Positions 27,501-35,202 of a stretch of 64,000 nucleotides of DNA are shown piece by piece. The position numbers were made by a program, and so were the translations under genes. Position 1 is the first letter of the stretch. The number at the start of each line of letters is the position of its first letter. The notes under the pieces are model-generated. The model was not told the origin of the DNA. It did not search any database and saw nothing but the letters and a program-made list of their open reading frames with translations. The stretch covers positions 124,001 through 188,000 of the forward strand of contig NZ_JAAMPF010000018.1 of the NCBI RefSeq assembly GCF_011074795.1, given 5' to 3'. This DNA comes from Marinobacter salicampi (GTDB lineage Bacteria > Pseudomonadota > Gammaproteobacteria > Pseudomonadales > Oleiphilaceae).

Positions 27501-29430
27501 GCGTGTGGTAGGCCCGGCGAACTTCGCTGAGGGCTTCATGGTCATTGTGGTGCTGTCGCAATACCGGATAATAGGTATTGATGGTACCGAGAACCTCCTC
27601 GGCCTCCTCGATGAAAATTTCCAGAATCTCGTCGTCTACAAGGTCAGTATCAGCTGCTCTGGCCATGGGTACGACAACCTCGGGCTCTGAATCGGCTGAT
27701 CCGGGCTCATTGAAGCTGCCGTCCCATGTGGGCTCGGCACCCACAGGGAAGCCGAGGCTTTCAAGGCTTTGTTCGGCAATCTGGAGAATCGCCTCGTTGT
27801 CATCAATGCCCTCGGCGAGGCGTTCCAGGTAGTATTCGATGCTGGTGATGGTGTCGGCCAGGGTGTCGAGCTGTTTCCAGTCGGGCACCCGCTTGCCTTC
27901 AAGCAGCACATCGGTGATGTAGCGCTCTGACGACGCCAGCATATCCGCGACGCGGTCCAGGGGAATGAGTCTCAGGCCACCACGGATGCTGTGGAGCAGA
28001 CCAGGGACGTGTTCGATCTCTCTCTCGTCCCACTGGGAGGCTATGAAGTTGACCACCGCGGTCTTCACCTGTTCCAGGGAATTGCGCGACTCCCTTAACA
28101 GTGCACTGTTGGCTTCGCCCAGCTCCTGGCTGCCAAGGTCAACACCGCCGTCGCTACGGCCGCGCTCTGATGGCTTTTCCTTCTCCAGGCCCACCAGGGT
28201 AGCTTCGATGTAGAGCAGTGCCCCGGCTATATCCATAAGGGCGCCGTCATCAACTGCGTTCGGCTGCCGGACCAGCTGTTCGACAATGTCGATCTGCTCG
28301 GTGGCCACGCGACGAGGAATCCCGAGGCCAAGCACGGCCAGGGTGTTGGCGACCTGCTGAAGCCCGGGCAACAGCTCTTCCAGCTCGCTGTTCTGGCGGA
28401 ACTCGGCCCTGACAAACAGGTCGAGCTGATCCTTCAGTTTGGCCAGCTCTTCGTTAAGCGCGCTCACGACCGAGTGGATTGCATCGCGGCCCGGCCCGGA
28501 TACCCGGTCGCGAACTTGATCCATGGCTTCGTCGGAGGGCAGGGCTTCGGCCAGCTTATAGCGTTCGGTCAGTTGCCTGACGTAAGGCGTGTCGAGATCC
28601 TGCGCCCGGGCCACGTAGTACAGAAGATGTTTGAACAGAGCCTCTGGCAGAGGCTGTTGCAGAATGTCGACGTGCTCATCAATGAGTCTTCGAAGTTCGT
28701 TATCCAGCTCCCGCAGAATCGACTTGACCGCCGCATTGATCGGGTTGTGGCCACTTTTAATGGAGTCCACGAAACCGCCAGCGGCACGCCAGAGTTCAGC
28801 CCTTGGGGTGTGCTGGCAAAGCTTGATAAGGCGAAGTATGACTTTGTGAAGGTAGTCAAAATGGGCGTCGAGATCGGTCTCACGGACAACGCCCGCCAGT
28901 GCGAACTGGTACATCTGCCGTAGTTTGCGGATGTGTCCCAGAACCTTCGGGTCCTGCAGACGCTGGGAGGCGTTTGGCGCGGCCGGCATGCGGGCGGCAC
29001 TCAGATCCGGTTTGAACAGGGACGTATCAGACAGCAGCGATTCGCCCCGGGCTGCCCGCAGATCGTTCAGTAGCGGCAGCAATACCAGGGGGAAGTCGTC
29101 CTTGCTGCTGGCCAGGTGCTCCAGATACTGGGGAAGCTGCAAAATAGCCTGCATGAGTACTTCGACGGCTTCGTCAACACTGGCTACGGTGTCGTTGAGA
29201 ACCGCCTGGGTCAGCTTTTCCATCTCTTCGGTCAGCAACGCCGCACCGTAGAGCTCGACCATCTGCAAGGTGCCATGGACCTGGTGGAGGTAGTTCAGGC
29301 AAAAACGCAGGCGAGCGGTGTCGTCCCGATTGTCGACAAACGCCTCGAGTGCGTGCTGACCCTGAGTCAGCGTTTCCTGTATCTCGCCCCGAACCCAGTC
29401 CAGGGCGATGCTGTCATGGTGATTGCCCAT
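21517..29430 (-). CDS. chpA: giant chemosensory hybrid histidine kinase ChpA
   Basis: This protein of 2,637 residues is the central kinase of the Chp/Pil system for type IV pilus twitching and surface sensing. After degenerate Hpt-like N-terminal domains (to about residue 560), nine phosphotransfer motifs follow near residues 643, 812, 957, 1099, 1276, 1449, 1625, 1773 and 1912. Eight read HTLKG; the one near 1099 reads HELKQ. Then come the P3 dimerisation region, the ATPase (MLRNALDHGVEK, DDGAGIPTK; from about 2200), a CheW-like domain and a C-terminal receiver (VVDDSVTVRKV … LLDIEMPRMDG). ATG at 29430 is chosen over GTG at 29436 because GGAG lies five bases before it. The acidic linkers between Hpt domains are Glu/Asp-rich. 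Confidence 0.95.
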   Translation of the reverse strand: MGNHHDSIALDWVRGEIQETLTQGQHALEAFVDNRDDTARLRFCLNYLHQVHGTLQMVELYGAALLTEEMEKLTQAVLNDTVASVDEAVEVLMQAILQLPQYLEHLASSKDDFPLVLLPLLNDLRAARGESLLSDTSLFKPDLSAARMPAAPNASQRLQDPKVLGHIRKLRQMYQFALAGVVRETDLDAHFDYLHKVILRLIKLCQHTPRAELWRAAGGFVDSIKSGHNPINAAVKSILRELDNELRRLIDEHVDILQQPLPEALFKHLLYYVARAQDLDTPYVRQLTERYKLAEALPSDEAMDQVRDRVSGPGRDAIHSVVSALNEELAKLKDQLDLFVRAEFRQNSELEELLPGLQQVANTLAVLGLGIPRRVATEQIDIVEQLVRQPNAVDDGALMDIAGALLYIEATLVGLEKEKPSERGRSDGGVDLGSQELGEANSALLRESRNSLEQVKTAVVNFIASQWDEREIEHVPGLLHSIRGGLRLIPLDRVADMLASSERYITDVLLEGKRVPDWKQLDTLADTITSIEYYLERLAEGIDDNEAILQIAEQSLESLGFPVGAEPTWDGSFNEPGSADSEPEVVVPMARAADTDLVDDEILEIFIEEAEEVLGTINTYYPVLRQHHNDHEALSEVRRAYHTLKGSGRLVGATSIGEMAWAVENLLNRVIDQTIKPTEELFDLIDDANARIPALIEDFRRGNAEGDVESLIDRAEALATTRKSGTEAAIRVEADEESESSEEAVADASAAVPEALAGPRFDADNLIDDEILEIFVEEAGEVLDTIREYLPLLVRQYDDRTALAEIRRAFHTLKGSGRMVGATIIGELAWCVENMLNRIIDGSVFMNDDVAGLLQDVTDNLPALVSDFEHHRPASIDTSALEARATALANGEIPDTRAMPLETADHTDNESLVDPVLIEIFESETETHLQTLQAFLSEAGDKSSVAFTDNLSRALHTLKGSAHTAGIEPIARVITPLEKFVKDARAENKKADRELLSIIADACEFLTQGLAQIRSNPQAELAGSGDFLARLDNLAGRTLGSRIAAGTETDTTAQADPQLIDLFLNEGLDILLDAESILDAWAADPDQTEKLDTLVHELKQLATGARQSGITDVAELADILHQVYESTQDAATTPDASFFLTTKEAHETLINMMDQVAAGLATRPDPSLITELVALRNNGGRPSVDAFEEEFSGDLDQIDESFASDLGIPEQDIATLEVEDSEDVSKDDALDEELAEIFLEEASDLIESTADTLQAWHEKPDSLDLLRLLQRDLHTLKGGARLADIPPIGDLAHELETLFEGLTEHRLVVTDELSDLLFRCHDRLASMVDSLQAGESPRPAPDLIGEVHNYITSTPGQRPVTNVDDLQDQESNADDDELPVIELEADDEPVPEPVAEEPVDEFELDPELAEIFLEEAGEIIHKTAQQLHEWQADPNQPELVKELQRELHTLKGGARMANITPVADIAHEMETLFERIVNGDIAATGPRTDVALRAHDQLAALIDAIADQKVCPEVPGLVAELQAASSDAPTSMDSEEPSLEEEPTEERQEEPVGEEENSPDEQSSAQGSAPDGTVADLSHLDPELLGIFLEEAYDLINSTGSALHAWSEDPENTELAATLQRDVHTLKGGARMAGVSAIGDLTHVLEDLFEKVAEGQLAPSPAMNELLFACHDRLAQMVEQIATQKPCPPANELVAEVEAIVSGPVGLSSAEPEADEHDILAALPEGSDNDLIGIFLDEGLELHGAIAECLDQWREAPNELTGVTQLQQELHTLKGGARLADVDAVADLAEAWHDNLEPLIDGTGDQQRLLALSAQALETLGQMLGALEEGQKPAPAHTLIAAFHSADLDNASRQLSPSMPVNIEAVDEEVLEIFLEEASELLDQLEQLLADWRKEPDNDHFNREAQRALHTLKGGARLSQQEELGNQAHALETRLVELENQAPDEAQWQAITADHDAIIKQVAQLRERFEAGGTAVSKAGPAPEAKAPAVPEPKALPVAETRPKATPPAKTPKPKAVARQAEASRNAQETIRVSAPLLDELVNLAGETSITRGRLETQTSEFGHTLDEMAATIERLREQLRRMDIETEAQILFRAEREHGPDYGDDFDPLEMDRYSSIQQLSRALTESSSDLADLRETMADRVRDTETLLVQQSRINTELQEGLMKTRMIPFASMVPRLRRIVRQISGELGKKVEFDVRNAEGEMDRTILERMIAPLEHMLRNALDHGVEKPADRKKAGKSETGEVTLSLSREGGEVVLRMADDGAGIPTKIIRDKAIRQGMMGADEELSDREILQFILQPGFSTAQQVTQISGRGVGMDVVASEIKQLGGSLDIDSVLGQGTTFTVRLPFTVSVNRALMVSTGEDFYAIPLNTIEGIVRVSTYELEEYYQPDAPLYEYAGQQYRLQYLGNLLHSEHHPKLQGQALPLPVILVRGAEQPMALQVDSLMGSREIVVKSLGPQFTSVRGVSGATILGDGNVVVILDLPAMIRSDILSERQRLAEQQGTQELQRREARQTLVMVVDDSVTVRKVTSRLLERNGMEVITAKDGLDAVAQLQDHKPDIILLDIEMPRMDGFEVASFVRHDDSLRETPICMITSRTGQKHRERALAIGVNEYLGKPFQETELLETIQRLTGNT

Positions 29431-29441
29431 AACCACTCCGG

Positions 29442-30341
29442 TTATTCTTCGTCAGACTGGCGACGTATCCACGCCAGTACATTTTCCGAGGGGACCCGTT
29501 GCAGGCCAGGGGGTTGCCAGTCGGTCAACTCCCCCTGGCCGAGAACAAGAAGCCCCCCAGGTGCCAGTCTCTCTGCAAGCCGTTTTACAATCTCCCGCCT
29601 TCGCCAGCGGCGAAAGTAAATCAGCAGGTTCTGGCAGAAAATTATGTTCATGCCGTGCATGGGCGCCTGCTTCAGATCCAGCACATTAAGCCGGGTGAAG
29701 CAGACGCGCTGTCGGATGCTCTCGACGATTTCCACGGTATTCCGTTCTGCTGGCCGGAAATACCGGGTTTTCAGATTCTCGTCCATGCCTATCAGCTTGC
29801 GGGCACTGAACTGCCCCCGTCGGGCCTTTTCAATAGCAGGTTTGCTGATGTCCGATCCAGTGACGCCGAAAAGTGGCGGCAAATCCAGCTGGGTCATGCT
29901 CTCATTCAGCAGCATGGCCAGGGTGTAAGGCTCCTCACCGGTAGAGCAACCAACGCTCCAGGCCTCCAGTGGGCGGCGCTTGAGCACCTCCCGGGGCCGG
30001 GTCAGGATGTAGTCGGACACCAACCGAAACGCATCCGGGTCGCGTAGGAAACGGGTTTCCTGAACCGTCAGCCGGTCAACGAGGATTCCCCATTCCACAA
30101 CAGCCTCGTTACCCGAAACTATCTTCTCGTAATAAGCCTGGTAACTGTTGCACTCGATTTCCCGCATCCGTATCCCGACGTTGGTTTCGAGAAACGATTT
30201 GCGTTCCCTGGTCAGGGTCATCCCGGTGCGATGTTCCAGTAGCGTACGCCACTGGCTGAACTGCGCCTCATCCATTTCCGGAAGTTGGCGCAGTGACCAT
30301 ATGCCCGGGGCCGTTGACAGGTCGTGATGCTTTTCAGCCAT
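29442..30341 (-). CDS. pilK: chemotaxis methyltransferase PilK (CheR-like)
   Basis: This 299-residue SAM-dependent methyltransferase of the CheR family should methylate glutamates on PilJ. It has a helical N-terminal domain (to about residue 90), then the SAM-binding VGCSTGEEPYTLAM and the segment IIFCQNLLIYF. It lies between pilJ and chpA, as in Pseudomonas, with 11 bases to the chpA start. Confidence 0.92.
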   Translation of the reverse strand: MAEKHHDLSTAPGIWSLRQLPEMDEAQFSQWRTLLEHRTGMTLTRERKSFLETNVGIRMREIECNSYQAYYEKIVSGNEAVVEWGILVDRLTVQETRFLRDPDAFRLVSDYILTRPREVLKRRPLEAWSVGCSTGEEPYTLAMLLNESMTQLDLPPLFGVTGSDISKPAIEKARRGQFSARKLIGMDENLKTRYFRPAERNTVEIVESIRQRVCFTRLNVLDLKQAPMHGMNIIFCQNLLIYFRRWRRREIVKRLAERLAPGGLLVLGQGELTDWQPPGLQRVPSENVLAWIRRQSDEE

Positions 30342-30368
30342 AAACCTTCAGCAGCTCTGGCGAGCCAT

Positions 30369-32444
30369 TCAGCTCACCACCGGAACGTCGCTGTCTTCAT
30401 CTTCCTCAACATTCGACACTTCTTCTTCAGGCAGCGTGAAGCCTGCTACCGACGAACGCAGCTGAGACGCCATCTCCGCCAGATTTCCGATCGACTTCGC
30501 AGTGGCGTTGGTGCCCGACGAGGTCTGGGAGGTGATTTCCTGGATAACGTTCATGGTGTTGGAAATGTGGGCCGCAGACGATGCCTGCTGGCGTGCCGCG
30601 TTGGAGATGTTCTGGATCAGTTCCGCGAGGTTCATCGATACGTTCTCGATTTCCTCCAGGGCAACACCGGCGTCCTGGGCCAGGCGGGCACCACGGACCA
30701 CCTCGGCAGTGGTGTGCTCCATCGAGATAACGGCCTCGTTGGTGTCCGACTGGATCGTCTTAACCAGAGCCTCAATCTGCTTGGTGGCAGCAGAGGAGCG
30801 CTCCGCCAGACGCTGGACTTCGTCCGCAACCACCGCAAAACCCCGGCCCGCGTCACCGGCCATGGAGGCCTGGATTGCTGCGTTCAGGGAAAGGATGTTG
30901 GTCTGGTCAGCAATGTCGTTGATCAGCGATACGATGTCGCCGATTTCCTGGGACGACTCACCCAGACGCTTGATCCGCTTTGATGTTTCCTGGATCTGCT
31001 CACGAATGTTGTCCATGCCGCGGATGGTGTTCTGTACCACTTCCGCGCCTTTCTTGGCGATCGCAACCGACCGCTCAGCAACCGCAGAAGATTCGGCAGC
31101 GTTCGACGATACCTGGTCGATGGACACTGCCATCTCGTTTACCGCGGCAGAGGCGCCCGCAATTTCCTGGGCCTGGTGCTCGGAAGCATCGGCCAGGTGC
31201 ATGGCCGTGGCCTGGGTTTCCTGGGCCGCCGAAGCTACCCGGACCGCAGTACCACGGATCGCCTGTACCAGCCCGCGCATCTGGTCGATCGCGTAGTTGA
31301 TAGAGTCGGCGATGGCACCAGTGAAGTCCTCGGTTACCGTGGCCTCGGCAGTCAGGTCACCATCGGCCAGGTCAGCCAGCTCGTCCAGCAGTCGCAGGAT
31401 CGCGTTCTGGTTCTGCTCGTTCTGCTCCTGGGTCGCTTCAAGGCGCTCACGGGCTGCCCGGTACAAGGACCAGCCGATCAAGACCACGATGCCTGCCATG
31501 GCTGCCAGCAGCACATAGGCAAGGGCCGGGCTGACAAAGCGGGAGTTGGCCTGGAGGGCAAACTGGTCTGACAGGTTGGAGGTTTCGTTCAGCAGAACCT
31601 GGGAGTTCTGGAAGATTTCGCTAGCGGCGCGGCGAACCTTGAAGAGGTCGGGAGAGGCTTCAAGGATGGCGTCAACGTTCTGGGACACGAATTCGAACAG
31701 TTCATCGACGGCTTCGAGACCGTAGATGGCGTCCTCATCCTGCACCCGGGAGATGCCCATGGCGGGGTTGCCTTCCACCTGGCCCTGGAGAACCCGTCCG
31801 AACAGGGTGGCGTCCCGGCCGAACCGGTCAGCGGCGATGACGGCGTCCTCATCACCTGACAGAACGTTGTTGACCGAGCGTACAATCCGCTCAGCCAGCA
31901 GAGACTGGCGCTGGGCCAGGGCGATCTGCTCGGCAGGAGCGTCGTTTTCAAGCAGGATCTGAACGATGTCGTCGTATTCCACCTGTAGCTGGGGAATCGT
32001 CTCGTTAAGGGTCTGCGCCACGGCGTGGAGGCCAAGTACCGCCTCACGGGTGGAAATAATGCTGTCGGCGTTGGCGCGTACCGAATCCCAGGTATTCTGT
32101 ACCGGACTCTGGGCGGCCAGATCGCTGGGAGGAAGGCCAGTGCTCGCGTCGCCCCTGATGAGGTAGCCCCAGAGCTGGGAGAATTCGTCCCGTGACCGCC
32201 GCAACTGGTCAAAGGCCTCGGCGGTACCGCCGGCGGCCTCGGTCGCGTTTTTCGCGATTTCCTGGGAAAGAACCCTCAGCTCGTTGGCGTGGGCGATGTA
32301 TTCCTGATCGTTCTGGCTGTCTCTGTTGACGATGAACAGTACCACAACGAGCAGGATGGTCAGTGCGATCAGAGCGGCAATCAGACCACCAACAAATTTG
32401 TTGGCACCCTGGGCCGCGCTGTATCTTCCGGCTCTATTCTTCAT
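30369..32444 (-). CDS. pilJ: methyl-accepting chemotaxis protein PilJ
   Basis: This 691-residue receptor has an inner-membrane helix (about residues 18-40), a periplasmic region of about 260 residues with PilJ-type helical modules, a second helix (about 308-330), a HAMP domain and a cytoplasmic signalling domain. The hairpin tip reads IADQTNILSLNAAIQASMAG, where the common LNAAIEAARAG is altered, a known PilJ trait. The C-terminus is acidic (EEDEDSD). It should sense type IV pilus state and feed ChpA. GGGAGC precedes ATG at 32444. Confidence 0.95.
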   Translation of the reverse strand: MKNRAGRYSAAQGANKFVGGLIAALIALTILLVVVLFIVNRDSQNDQEYIAHANELRVLSQEIAKNATEAAGGTAEAFDQLRRSRDEFSQLWGYLIRGDASTGLPPSDLAAQSPVQNTWDSVRANADSIISTREAVLGLHAVAQTLNETIPQLQVEYDDIVQILLENDAPAEQIALAQRQSLLAERIVRSVNNVLSGDEDAVIAADRFGRDATLFGRVLQGQVEGNPAMGISRVQDEDAIYGLEAVDELFEFVSQNVDAILEASPDLFKVRRAASEIFQNSQVLLNETSNLSDQFALQANSRFVSPALAYVLLAAMAGIVVLIGWSLYRAARERLEATQEQNEQNQNAILRLLDELADLADGDLTAEATVTEDFTGAIADSINYAIDQMRGLVQAIRGTAVRVASAAQETQATAMHLADASEHQAQEIAGASAAVNEMAVSIDQVSSNAAESSAVAERSVAIAKKGAEVVQNTIRGMDNIREQIQETSKRIKRLGESSQEIGDIVSLINDIADQTNILSLNAAIQASMAGDAGRGFAVVADEVQRLAERSSAATKQIEALVKTIQSDTNEAVISMEHTTAEVVRGARLAQDAGVALEEIENVSMNLAELIQNISNAARQQASSAAHISNTMNVIQEITSQTSSGTNATAKSIGNLAEMASQLRSSVAGFTLPEEEVSNVEEDEDSDVPVVS

Positions 32445-32523
32445 TTTCTGGCTCCCGGCCTCTTCTTTGGCAAGTTAGTCCTGCGGGGGTTGATAATGCA
32501 TGGTGATGGTCCTGCCATCGCCA

Positions 32524-33069
32524 TCACCACTGGGCAACGTCCAGAAAGCGCTCATCTTCCATCAGTTCATGGGTAGAGAACACTTTCCAGGTTTCCTCAT
32601 TGCGCTCATACCCTCCCTGAACAAAGGGCTGAACGTTTGCGGGGGTTTCCGTGGGGTCTGCCACAAAACTGTCCACCGCGAAATACTGCATGCCGGATAC
32701 GCTGTCTACGACAAGGCCGCTGAATACATCGCCCTGTTCAATAACCAGGATCCGACGTTCGCGCTGACTTTTGGCGCTGCGGGGCAGGTCAAAAAAGTGA
32801 GCAAGATCGATAAGGGGCAAGAGCCGGCCACGGACATTGGCCGCACCGAGCATAAAGGACCGAACCCCCGGTACATGGGTGTATCGGGGGACATGAAGAA
32901 TCTCCACAACTTCACCCATGGGTGCAACGTAACGCTGGCCGGCAAGTACAAAGCCGATGCCATTCCAGAGCTCAACGGCTTGCTGTTGCTCCGGCAGGCC
33001 GGAAGCAAGCGTCCGACTGCGGTGGGCGATATCCGTCAGAACGGCATAAGGGGCAGCCTGGTCGGACAT
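32524..33069 (-). CDS. pilI: CheW-like adaptor PilI
   Basis: This 181-residue CheW-domain protein (AGQRYVAPMGEVVEILHVPRYTHVPGV … GAANVRGRLLPLIDLAHFFDL) couples PilJ to ChpA. Position between pilH and pilJ matches Pseudomonas. GGAG stands about seven bases before ATG at 33069. Confidence 0.93.
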   Translation of the reverse strand: MSDQAAPYAVLTDIAHRSRTLASGLPEQQQAVELWNGIGFVLAGQRYVAPMGEVVEILHVPRYTHVPGVRSFMLGAANVRGRLLPLIDLAHFFDLPRSAKSQRERRILVIEQGDVFSGLVVDSVSGMQYFAVDSFVADPTETPANVQPFVQGGYERNEETWKVFSTHELMEDERFLDVAQW

Positions 33070-33088
33070 GCTTACTCCATCATGTGGA

Positions 33089-33451
33089 TCAGGCGATCAG
33101 ACTATTGATCGTTTTGATCAGGTCATCTTCGTTGACAGGCTTTACCAGATATCCCTTGGCGCCCTGGCGTGTACCCCAGACACGATCAGTCTCCTGATCC
33201 TTGGTGGTGACAATCACCACCGGAATGGAAGCTGTTTCCGGAGCCCGGGTGAGCTGGCGAGTGGCCTGGAAACCGTTCAGCCCTGGCATGACAACGTCCA
33301 TCAGCACCAGGTCCGGAGTTTCGGCGCGGGCCTTGGCAACACCATCGGCACCGTTGTCGGCGGTCAGCACTTCGTGCTTGTGTTTCTCAAGGATGCTCGA
33401 GATCTTTTTCACCTCGGTGGGCGAATCATCAACAATCAAAATGCGGGCCAT
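33089..33451 (-). CDS. pilH: twitching response regulator PilH
   Basis: This 120-residue protein is a single CheY-like receiver: acidic pocket IVDDSPTEV, phospho-acceptor Asp in LVLMDVVMPGLNG, conserved Thr in VIVTTKD and Lys in YLVKPV. In Pseudomonas PilH acts in retraction or as a phosphate sink of the Chp system. It has no output domain. GAGGAC is a good ribosome-binding site. Confidence 0.93.
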   Translation of the reverse strand: MARILIVDDSPTEVKKISSILEKHKHEVLTADNGADGVAKARAETPDLVLMDVVMPGLNGFQATRQLTRAPETASIPVVIVTTKDQETDRVWGTRQGAKGYLVKPVNEDDLIKTINSLIA

Positions 33452-33484
33452 GATGTCCTCAAATGGTTCTGTACGTCAGCGATA

Positions 33485-33877
33485 TCACTGTTCCGCTTGC
33501 GGAACATACTGGCGAATCGTGTTAAGTAGCTCGTCCTTGCTGAACGGTTTTGTCAGATACTGGTCTGAGCCGACGATGCGGCCCTTTGCCTTGTCAAACA
33601 AACCGTCCTTGCTAGAGAGCATGATGACCGGCGTTTTCTTGAAGGCTGAATTGTTCTTGATGAGTGCGCAGGTCTGATAGCCGTCCAACCGGGGCATCAT
33701 TATATCGACAAAAATGATGTTTGGCTGCGAATCGGCAATTTTGGCAAGAGCATCAAAACCGTCAATGGCGGTAATTACATCACAACCAACCTTTTTAAGA
33801 AGGGTCTCTGCGGTGCGACGGATCGTCTTGCTGTCGTCAATCACCATAATCTTCAGGTTTTCGAAGTTGTCATCCAT
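33485..33877 (-). CDS. pilG: twitching response regulator PilG
   Basis: This 130-residue single receiver has the acidic pair in MVIDDSKTIRR, phospho-acceptor Asp in IFVDIMMPRLDG, Ser/Thr in IMLSSKDG and Lys in YLTKPFS. It is the first gene of the Chp operon; in Pseudomonas PilG promotes pilus extension and feeds cAMP signalling. The 300-bp region upstream contains a candidate promoter and a perfect eight-base-pair hairpin in the leader. Confidence 0.93.
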   Translation of the reverse strand: MDDNFENLKIMVIDDSKTIRRTAETLLKKVGCDVITAIDGFDALAKIADSQPNIIFVDIMMPRLDGYQTCALIKNNSAFKKTPVIMLSSKDGLFDKAKGRIVGSDQYLTKPFSKDELLNTIRQYVPQAEQ

Positions 33878-33929
33878 TGTCGAACAGCCTTGAGCTCTGC
33901 GAGTGTCGTTATTTTAACCGGGCGTTTTT

Positions 33930-33950
33930 AACACCCTGTTTAAGGGTGTT
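33930..33950 (-). promoter_or_regulatory. perfect hairpin in pilG 5' leader
   Basis: AACACCCT and AGGGTGTT form an eight-base-pair stem with a five-base loop, about 53 bases upstream of the pilG start. In the direction of pilG transcription it is followed by A-rich sequence, not a T run, so it is not an intrinsic terminator. It may affect mRNA stability or bind a protein. Confidence 0.4.
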
Positions 33951-33973
33951 CTATAAACTCCGCTTCTTTATAG

Positions 33974-34001
33974 ATTATCGATGGCAAGAGAAAAAGAACA
34001 A
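33974..34001 (-). promoter_or_regulatory. candidate sigma-70 promoter of the pil-chp operon
   Basis: On the minus strand TTGTTC (34001-33996) and GATAAT (33979-33974) are 16 bases apart, about 100 bases before pilG. The surrounding 302-bp spacer (33878-34179) is AT-rich and must also hold the gshB promoter. No start site is proven. Confidence 0.4.
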
Positions 34002-34179
34002 CTTTGTGACTAAATGTATTGATGCGTCTTAATTCCTGATATCCATGGCTGATTCAGGTGCATTCGAGGACGGGGTACAATACCATCACCGTCAGCATAG
34101 CACTTAATCTTCGACGCGCTCTGCTGAACGGTTCCGGTTTCTGAATAAACAGTTCTGAGTAAACAATGGCAGGGGTGCA

Positions 34180-35127
34180 ATGACAGTCCGACTCGGCGTG
34201 GTGATGGATCCGATCGACGCGATCCACTACAAGAAAGACAGCACACTCGCAATGCTCTGGGCCGCCCAGCGCAGAGGCTGGCACATTGAGTATATGGAGT
34301 TGCCGGACCTTTACCTGAAAGGCGGAGAGTCCCGGGCGAAGACCCAGGACCTGAGCGTCAAAATGGATGCTGACGACTGGTTCCGCTACGGTCAGACCCA
34401 TGATCGGGCCCTTGCCGACCTCGACGTAATTCTGATGCGCCAGGACCCGCCGGTGGACCGTGAATTCCTGATGGCGACATACATTCTGGAAGCCGCGGAA
34501 CTCAAGGGCACCCTTATGGTCAATCCTATGGCTGCACTCAGGGACTGTAACGAAAAGCTATTTGCCACCCAGTTTGAAGACTGCACGCCGCCGGTGCTGG
34601 TGACCCGTTCGGCGGCAAGGCTGAAGGAATTCTATGCCGAGCACGGGGACATCATTCTCAAGCCGGTGGACGGCATGGGTGGCAAGTCTATCTTTCGCGT
34701 CAAGGAGGGTGACAACAATCTTGGCGTCATCATTGAAACTCTGACTCAGGATGGCCGCCACCAGACCATGGCCCAGAAGTTTATCCCCGAGATCAGTCAG
34801 GGCGACAAGCGCATTCTGCTGATTGAAGGCGAGCCGGTGCCCTATGCACTGGCGAGGATTCCGTCCCAGGGCGAAAACCGGGGCAACCTTGCTGCCGGCG
34901 GCAGGGGTGAAGGCAGGGAGCTGACAGCACGGGACCGGGAAATCTGCGCCCGGGTTGGACCCGCGCTCAAGGCGAAGGGACTCATATTTGTGGGGATCGA
35001 TGTTATTGGTGATTACCTGACAGAGATCAACGTCACCAGCCCAACCTGCATAAGGGAACTGGATGATGCCTTTGGTATCGACATCGGCGGGCAGCTTATG
35101 GAAGCCATTGCCCGCAGGTTGGGGTGA
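34180..35127 (+). CDS. gshB: glutathione synthetase
   Basis: This 315-residue ATP-grasp ligase joins gamma-glutamylcysteine and glycine to make glutathione in the cytoplasm. Visible features are the N-terminal LGVVMDPIDAIHYKKDSTLAML, the ATP-grasp loop KPVDGMGGKSIFR, and the C-terminal INVTSPTCIRELD. Length matches E. coli GshB (316). It is divergent from the pil-chp operon and precedes the tonB-like gene by 75 bases, the same order as in Pseudomonas. Confidence 0.96.
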   Translation: MTVRLGVVMDPIDAIHYKKDSTLAMLWAAQRRGWHIEYMELPDLYLKGGESRAKTQDLSVKMDADDWFRYGQTHDRALADLDVILMRQDPPVDREFLMATYILEAAELKGTLMVNPMAALRDCNEKLFATQFEDCTPPVLVTRSAARLKEFYAEHGDIILKPVDGMGGKSIFRVKEGDNNLGVIIETLTQDGRHQTMAQKFIPEISQGDKRILLIEGEPVPYALARIPSQGENRGNLAAGGRGEGRELTARDREICARVGPALKAKGLIFVGIDVIGDYLTEINVTSPTCIRELDDAFGIDIGGQLMEAIARRLG

Positions 35128-35202
35128 ACGACTGCCGCCCGGGCTTGAGGTCCCGCGACCCGGGGCGGCGGTTATAACGAACGTATTGGATAAAATCACG
35201 TA

